Assembly (NCBI RefSeq): GCF_040819555.1
Contig: NZ_CP161920.1
Location: 2,169,001-2,233,000 of the forward strand
Length of the DNA stretch: 64,000 bases
From: Nitratireductor sp. GISD-1A_MAKvit
GTDB taxonomy: Bacteria > Pseudomonadota > Alphaproteobacteria > Rhizobiales > Rhizobiaceae
Reading direction: 5' to 3'
Part shown: in pieces, positions 61,044-64,000 of the stretch
Layout: each line of letters starts with the position of its first letter
Numbering within the stretch: the first letter of the stretch is position 1
Position numbers and translations under genes: made by a program
The notes under the pieces: generated by a model
The model's input: the letters and a program-made list of their open reading frames with translations, nothing else
What the model was told of the DNA's origin: nothing
The model's database searches: none

Positions 61044-61421
61044 ATGAACCATCTGCTGATCGTTGCTGCCGGCGGGGCAATCGGCGCAAGCCTGAGACAC
61101 CTGACCGGTCTCGTCGCCATGCGTATGCTCGGGGCTGCCTTTCCCTGGGGGACGCTGACGGTCAATCTGGTCGGCTCTTTCTTGATGGGTGTGTTCGTCG
61201 AGTGGCTTTCACGGCGTGCAGGCGCTTCGCCGGAATTGCGGCTGTTCATCGCTACGGGACTGCTCGGCGGGTTCACCACCTTTTCGGCGTTTTCGCTCGA
61301 TGTTGCCGTCTTGTGGGAACGGGGTGAAGGCCTTCTTGCTGCGTCTTATGTGCTCGTCAGCGTTTGCGGGGCGATCGCCGCGTTGTTCGCAGGGCTTTAT
61401 CTGGTTCGACATTTCGCCTGA
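61044..61421 (+). CDS. crcB: Fluoride ion exporter CrcB/Fluc
   Basis: 125 residues from ATG 61044 (MNHLLIVAAGGAIGASLRHL); an in-frame ATG at 61017 is not needed. Four transmembrane helices with signature GTLTVNLVGSFLMGVFVEW and GLLGGFTTFSAFSLDV, the Fluc pore motif. It works as a dual-topology homodimer. The 46-base gap from rarA leaves no room for a fluoride riboswitch, so expression likely follows the upstream gene. Confidence 0.95.
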   Translation: MNHLLIVAAGGAIGASLRHLTGLVAMRMLGAAFPWGTLTVNLVGSFLMGVFVEWLSRRAGASPELRLFIATGLLGGFTTFSAFSLDVAVLWERGEGLLAASYVLVSVCGAIAALFAGLYLVRHFA

Positions 61422-61447
61422 GGCGATGATTTTTATGGATAGGTGAA

Positions 61448-62434
61448 ATGGCTGGCGTACAGCAGATCAAAGTGGACAAGGACGAGAGCGGGATGCGGCT
61501 TGACCGTTGGTTCAAGGCGCATTTTCCGGGCCTCGGTTTCGGCCATTTGCAAAAGCTCCTTCGCTCCGGCCAGATCCGCGTGAGCGGCAGCCGCGCCAAG
61601 GCCGATACCCGGCTTGAGCCGGGGCAGGTGGTGCGTGTGCCTCCGCTCGACGTCGACCGCAAGGGCGACGGCCAGGCCACTGCCCACAGCCTGCGCAACA
61701 CCGGCGATGCCGAAGCGCTTTCGCAGATGCTGCTCTACGAGGACCCGAAGGTCTTCGTCTTCAACAAGCCCGCCGGACTGGCCGTACAGGGCGGATCGGG
61801 CGTGAATCGTCATGTTGATGGAATGCTTGAGGCACTGCGCAACAAGAAGGGCGAAAAGCCGCGCCTGGTGCACCGCCTCGATCGCGACACGTCGGGCGTG
61901 CTTGTGGTGGCGCGTACCCGTCAGGCGGCCATGCGGCTTGCTGAAGCTTTCCGCGCCCGGGAAACGAAAAAGACCTATTGGGCGCTCGTCAAGGGCGTGC
62001 CCAACAGGGATGAAGCGCGCATCTCCACATGGCTTGCCAAGGAGCAGACCCCGGACGGAGACCGCATGCGTGTGGTCAAGCATGGCGAGCCGGATTCAGA
62101 CCATGCTGTCTCGAACTATCGTGTGGTGGAGCGTGCTGGTTCTGCGCTCTCCTGGCTGGAAATGGAGCCTTACACGGGCCGCACGCACCAGCTGCGGGTG
62201 CACGCAGCGCATATCGGCTGCCCGATCATTGGCGACCCGAAATATTTCGAGGCGGATCAGAACTGGGAGTTTCCCGGCGGCATCCAGAAACGCCTGCACC
62301 TGCATGCGCGCCGCATCGTCATTCCGAACCCTGGTGGTGGCAAGATCGATGTGACGGCGCCGCTGTCTCCCCACATGCGCCAGAGCTGGAACCTTCTGGG
62401 GTTTGACGAAGGGGCTGCGGAGGAGGGGGCATGA
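61448..62434 (+). CDS. RluA-family pseudouridine synthase (RluC-like)
   Basis: 328 residues: an N-terminal S4 RNA-binding domain (GMRLDRWFKAHFPGLGFGHLQKLLRSGQIRV) and the catalytic domain with the nucleophilic aspartate in HRLDRDTSGVLVVART and YTGRTHQLRVHAAHIGCPIIGD. S4 plus RluA layout fits RluC, which modifies 23S rRNA; the exact target is inferred. It overlaps the next gene by four bases. Confidence 0.93.
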   Translation: MAGVQQIKVDKDESGMRLDRWFKAHFPGLGFGHLQKLLRSGQIRVSGSRAKADTRLEPGQVVRVPPLDVDRKGDGQATAHSLRNTGDAEALSQMLLYEDPKVFVFNKPAGLAVQGGSGVNRHVDGMLEALRNKKGEKPRLVHRLDRDTSGVLVVARTRQAAMRLAEAFRARETKKTYWALVKGVPNRDEARISTWLAKEQTPDGDRMRVVKHGEPDSDHAVSNYRVVERAGSALSWLEMEPYTGRTHQLRVHAAHIGCPIIGDPKYFEADQNWEFPGGIQKRLHLHARRIVIPNPGGGKIDVTAPLSPHMRQSWNLLGFDEGAAEEGA

Positions 62435-63357
62435 CGGCGCTCTCTGCCGGTGCCAATTCGGGCCGGCGTGATGCAATCGACGCGTTCGCGACCGTCATCA
62501 TGATCGGACTGACACTGACGTGGGGTGTCAATCAGGTTGCCATCAAGCTGGCCAATATCGGTTTCAATCCGATGCTGTCCATGTTCTTGCGTTCGGCTGT
62601 GGCTACTCTGCTGGTTTTCCTCTGGTGCCAGTATCGCGGCATTCGCCTGTTCGAGCGTGACGCCACGCTTTGGCCGGGCATTCTGGCGGGGCTTCTGTTC
62701 GGGATTGAATTCATTCTCGTGTTTTTCGGGCTGGACTACACATCCGCCGCTCGGGGAGCGCTGATGCTGAACACCATGCCTTTCTGGGTTCTTCTCGGTG
62801 GCCACTTTTTCCTTGGCGAAAGGATGTCGGTCCTGAAATTCGGCGGGCTCCTTCTGGCATTCGCAGGCGTTGTGCTCGTTTTCTCGGACAGCCTCAGCCT
62901 GCCCGGGCCGGACGCGCTTTTCGGCGACGTTCTGTGTCTTGTCGCAGGTATTGCCTGGGCGGCAACGATTGTCGTCATCAAGCAGTCCCGGCTCTCGGAT
63001 GTGGGAGCGGAGAAGACGCTGCTCTATCAGCTTTCCGTCTCTGCTTTGCTCACTGTGCCCTTCCTTCCGTTCGGCGGGCCGCTGCTGCGTGAGGTGAGCG
63101 CTCTGGCAACAGGTGCACTGGTGTTTCAGGCCGTGTTCGTTGTCTCCTTCACCTATCTGGTCTGGTTCTGGCTGATGCGGCGTTACCCGGCATCGGGGCT
63201 TTCCAGTTTTGCATTCCTGACACCGGTCTTTGGGGTGCTGTCTGGTGGCCTTCTTCTGGGCGAACCCCTGACCATCAAAATCCTTCTGGCTCTTTGTCTG
63301 ATCACGCTTGGGCTGACCGTGGTCAATCGGCCACGGCGTCGTGTCGTTCCCGGCTAG
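62431..63357 (+). CDS. EamA-family (DMT) transporter
   Basis: 308 residues with about ten transmembrane helices in two repeated EamA halves: VIMIGLTLTWGVNQVAIKL and LCLVAGIAWAATIVVIKQS open the halves, and LTPVFGVLSGGLLLGEPLT is the typical second-half signature. It is an inner-membrane metabolite transporter of unknown substrate. It starts within the stop of the pseudouridine synthase gene and ends 32 bases before the ATP12-type gene. Confidence 0.9.
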   Translation: MTALSAGANSGRRDAIDAFATVIMIGLTLTWGVNQVAIKLANIGFNPMLSMFLRSAVATLLVFLWCQYRGIRLFERDATLWPGILAGLLFGIEFILVFFGLDYTSAARGALMLNTMPFWVLLGGHFFLGERMSVLKFGGLLLAFAGVVLVFSDSLSLPGPDALFGDVLCLVAGIAWAATIVVIKQSRLSDVGAEKTLLYQLSVSALLTVPFLPFGGPLLREVSALATGALVFQAVFVVSFTYLVWFWLMRRYPASGLSSFAFLTPVFGVLSGGLLLGEPLTIKILLALCLITLGLTVVNRPRRRVVPG

Positions 63358-63389
63358 CGAAATGACAAACACAACATATATGAAGACCC

Positions 63390-64000
63390 ATGCGTGACCT
63401 TCTGAACGATCTTGAAAGCGGAAAGACCCCTGCCGAGCTCGACCCGATCCGCCGAGCGCAGAGCACCATTCGCAAACCATTGCCCAAACGCTTCTACAAG
63501 GACGTTTCGGTAAGCGCTGGAGAGGAGGGGGGCTTTGCCGTTCAACTCGACGGCAAAACCGTACGAACGCCAGGCGGGAATGCCGTGCTTCTGCCTAACG
63601 AGGCAACGGCGCACCTGGTGGCGGAAGAATATGGGGCGCAGGGGGAGCATATCGATCCTGCCACCATGCCGGTCACACGCCTCGTCAATACGGCGGTGGA
63701 CGGTGTGGCCGTTCACTCGCAGGCGGTTCTGGAGGACGTTTTGCGCTATGCCACGGGCGATCTGGTCTGCTACCGCGCAGAAACGCCGGAGCGGCTGGTT
63801 GCCTTGCAGGCTCAGGCCTGGGATCCGGTTCTGGACTGGGCGCAGTCGCACATGGGTGCGCATTTCGTCTTGGCCGAAGGTGTGATCCATGTGGAGCAGC
63901 CCCGAGAGACGATTGCTGCCGTCAGCGCCTATCTGCGTCAGAAAAGCGAGCCATTCCGGCTTGCGGCTCTGCATGTGATGACTTCGTTGATGGGGTCGGC
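63390..64000 (+). CDS. ATP12-type F1-ATPase assembly chaperone (3' end outside window)
   Basis: Open frame from ATG 63390 (MRDLLNDLESGKTPAELDPI) to the window end, 203 codons, with no stop. RFYKDVSVSAGEEGGFAVQLDGKTVRTPGG is the conserved ATP12 start; VAEEYGAQGEHIDPATMPVTRLVNTAVDGV and DLVCYRAETPERLVALQAQAWDPVLDW follow. ATP12 proteins help the F1 alpha subunit fold in mitochondria and in alphaproteobacteria, so its presence supports the taxonomic placement. The frame is intact as far as seen. Confidence 0.92.
   Translation, partial: MRDLLNDLESGKTPAELDPIRRAQSTIRKPLPKRFYKDVSVSAGEEGGFAVQLDGKTVRTPGGNAVLLPNEATAHLVAEEYGAQGEHIDPATMPVTRLVNTAVDGVAVHSQAVLEDVLRYATGDLVCYRAETPERLVALQAQAWDPVLDWAQSHMGAHFVLAEGVIHVEQPRETIAAVSAYLRQKSEPFRLAALHVMTSLMGS

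Overview
The window is a housekeeping stretch of an alphaproteobacterial chromosome, most likely Hyphomicrobiales (Rhizobiales; Phyllobacteriaceae/Rhizobiaceae-like). I infer this from the suf operon type (IscS-like, SufB, SufC, SufD, SufS, DUF59, SufA with an Irr-type box), the short adenylate kinase after secY, the absence of rpmJ and rpsD from the spc/alpha cluster, and protein sequences that resemble rhizobial orthologues. DNA is high in GC throughout. No phage, plasmid, CRISPR or defence genes are seen; the only mobile element is one IS481-family insertion sequence.

Layout. 1-3.2 kb: 3' part of a class A penicillin-binding protein, then prfB with its programmed frameshift. 3.2-10.6 kb: M23 peptidase, Bcp peroxiredoxin, a divergent AsmA/DUF3971 envelope protein, tyrS and an alpha/beta hydrolase. 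10.6-18 kb: the seven-gene suf Fe-S assembly operon behind a sigma-70-like promoter overlapped by an Irr (ICE) box. 18-23.4 kb: DEAD-box helicase, NAD kinase, tRNA-Thr, the IS481 element, a small secreted protein and rlmB. 23.5-38.5 kb: tRNA-Tyr, tRNA-Gly, tuf, tRNA-Trp, secE, nusG, rplKAJL and rpoBC. 39-58 kb: rpsL, rpsG, fusA, second tuf, then the S10, spc and alpha operons through rpoA and rplQ. 58-64 kb: HtrA-type protease, rarA, crcB, an RluA-type pseudouridine synthase, an EamA transporter and the start of an ATP12-type assembly factor.

The genes supply the translation and transcription machinery (ribosomal proteins, EF-G, EF-Tu, RNA polymerase, NusG, RF2, TyrRS, four tRNAs), protein export (SecE, SecY), Fe-S cluster biogenesis and envelope maintenance.

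The most unusual property is not a gene. Eleven reading-frame breaks interrupt eight genes whose frames are otherwise sound (mrcA twice, prfB, the IscS-like gene, sufB, nadK, tuf copy 1, rpoB twice, rpoC, rpsE). Each is exactly one extra base inside a GGCC tetramer, in ten of eleven cases in the context GGCC-G when read on the strand that gains a G. Because the broken genes include single-copy essential ones, I read these as systematic sequence errors tied to that motif, possibly reflecting base modification at GGCC, and not as pseudogenes. The affected genes are annotated below across the break at full length.

Smaller features include the prfB recoding site, the Irr box, a long ribosomal L10 leader, a folded leader before rpsL, and a series of strong hairpins between ribosomal and RNA polymerase cistrons.
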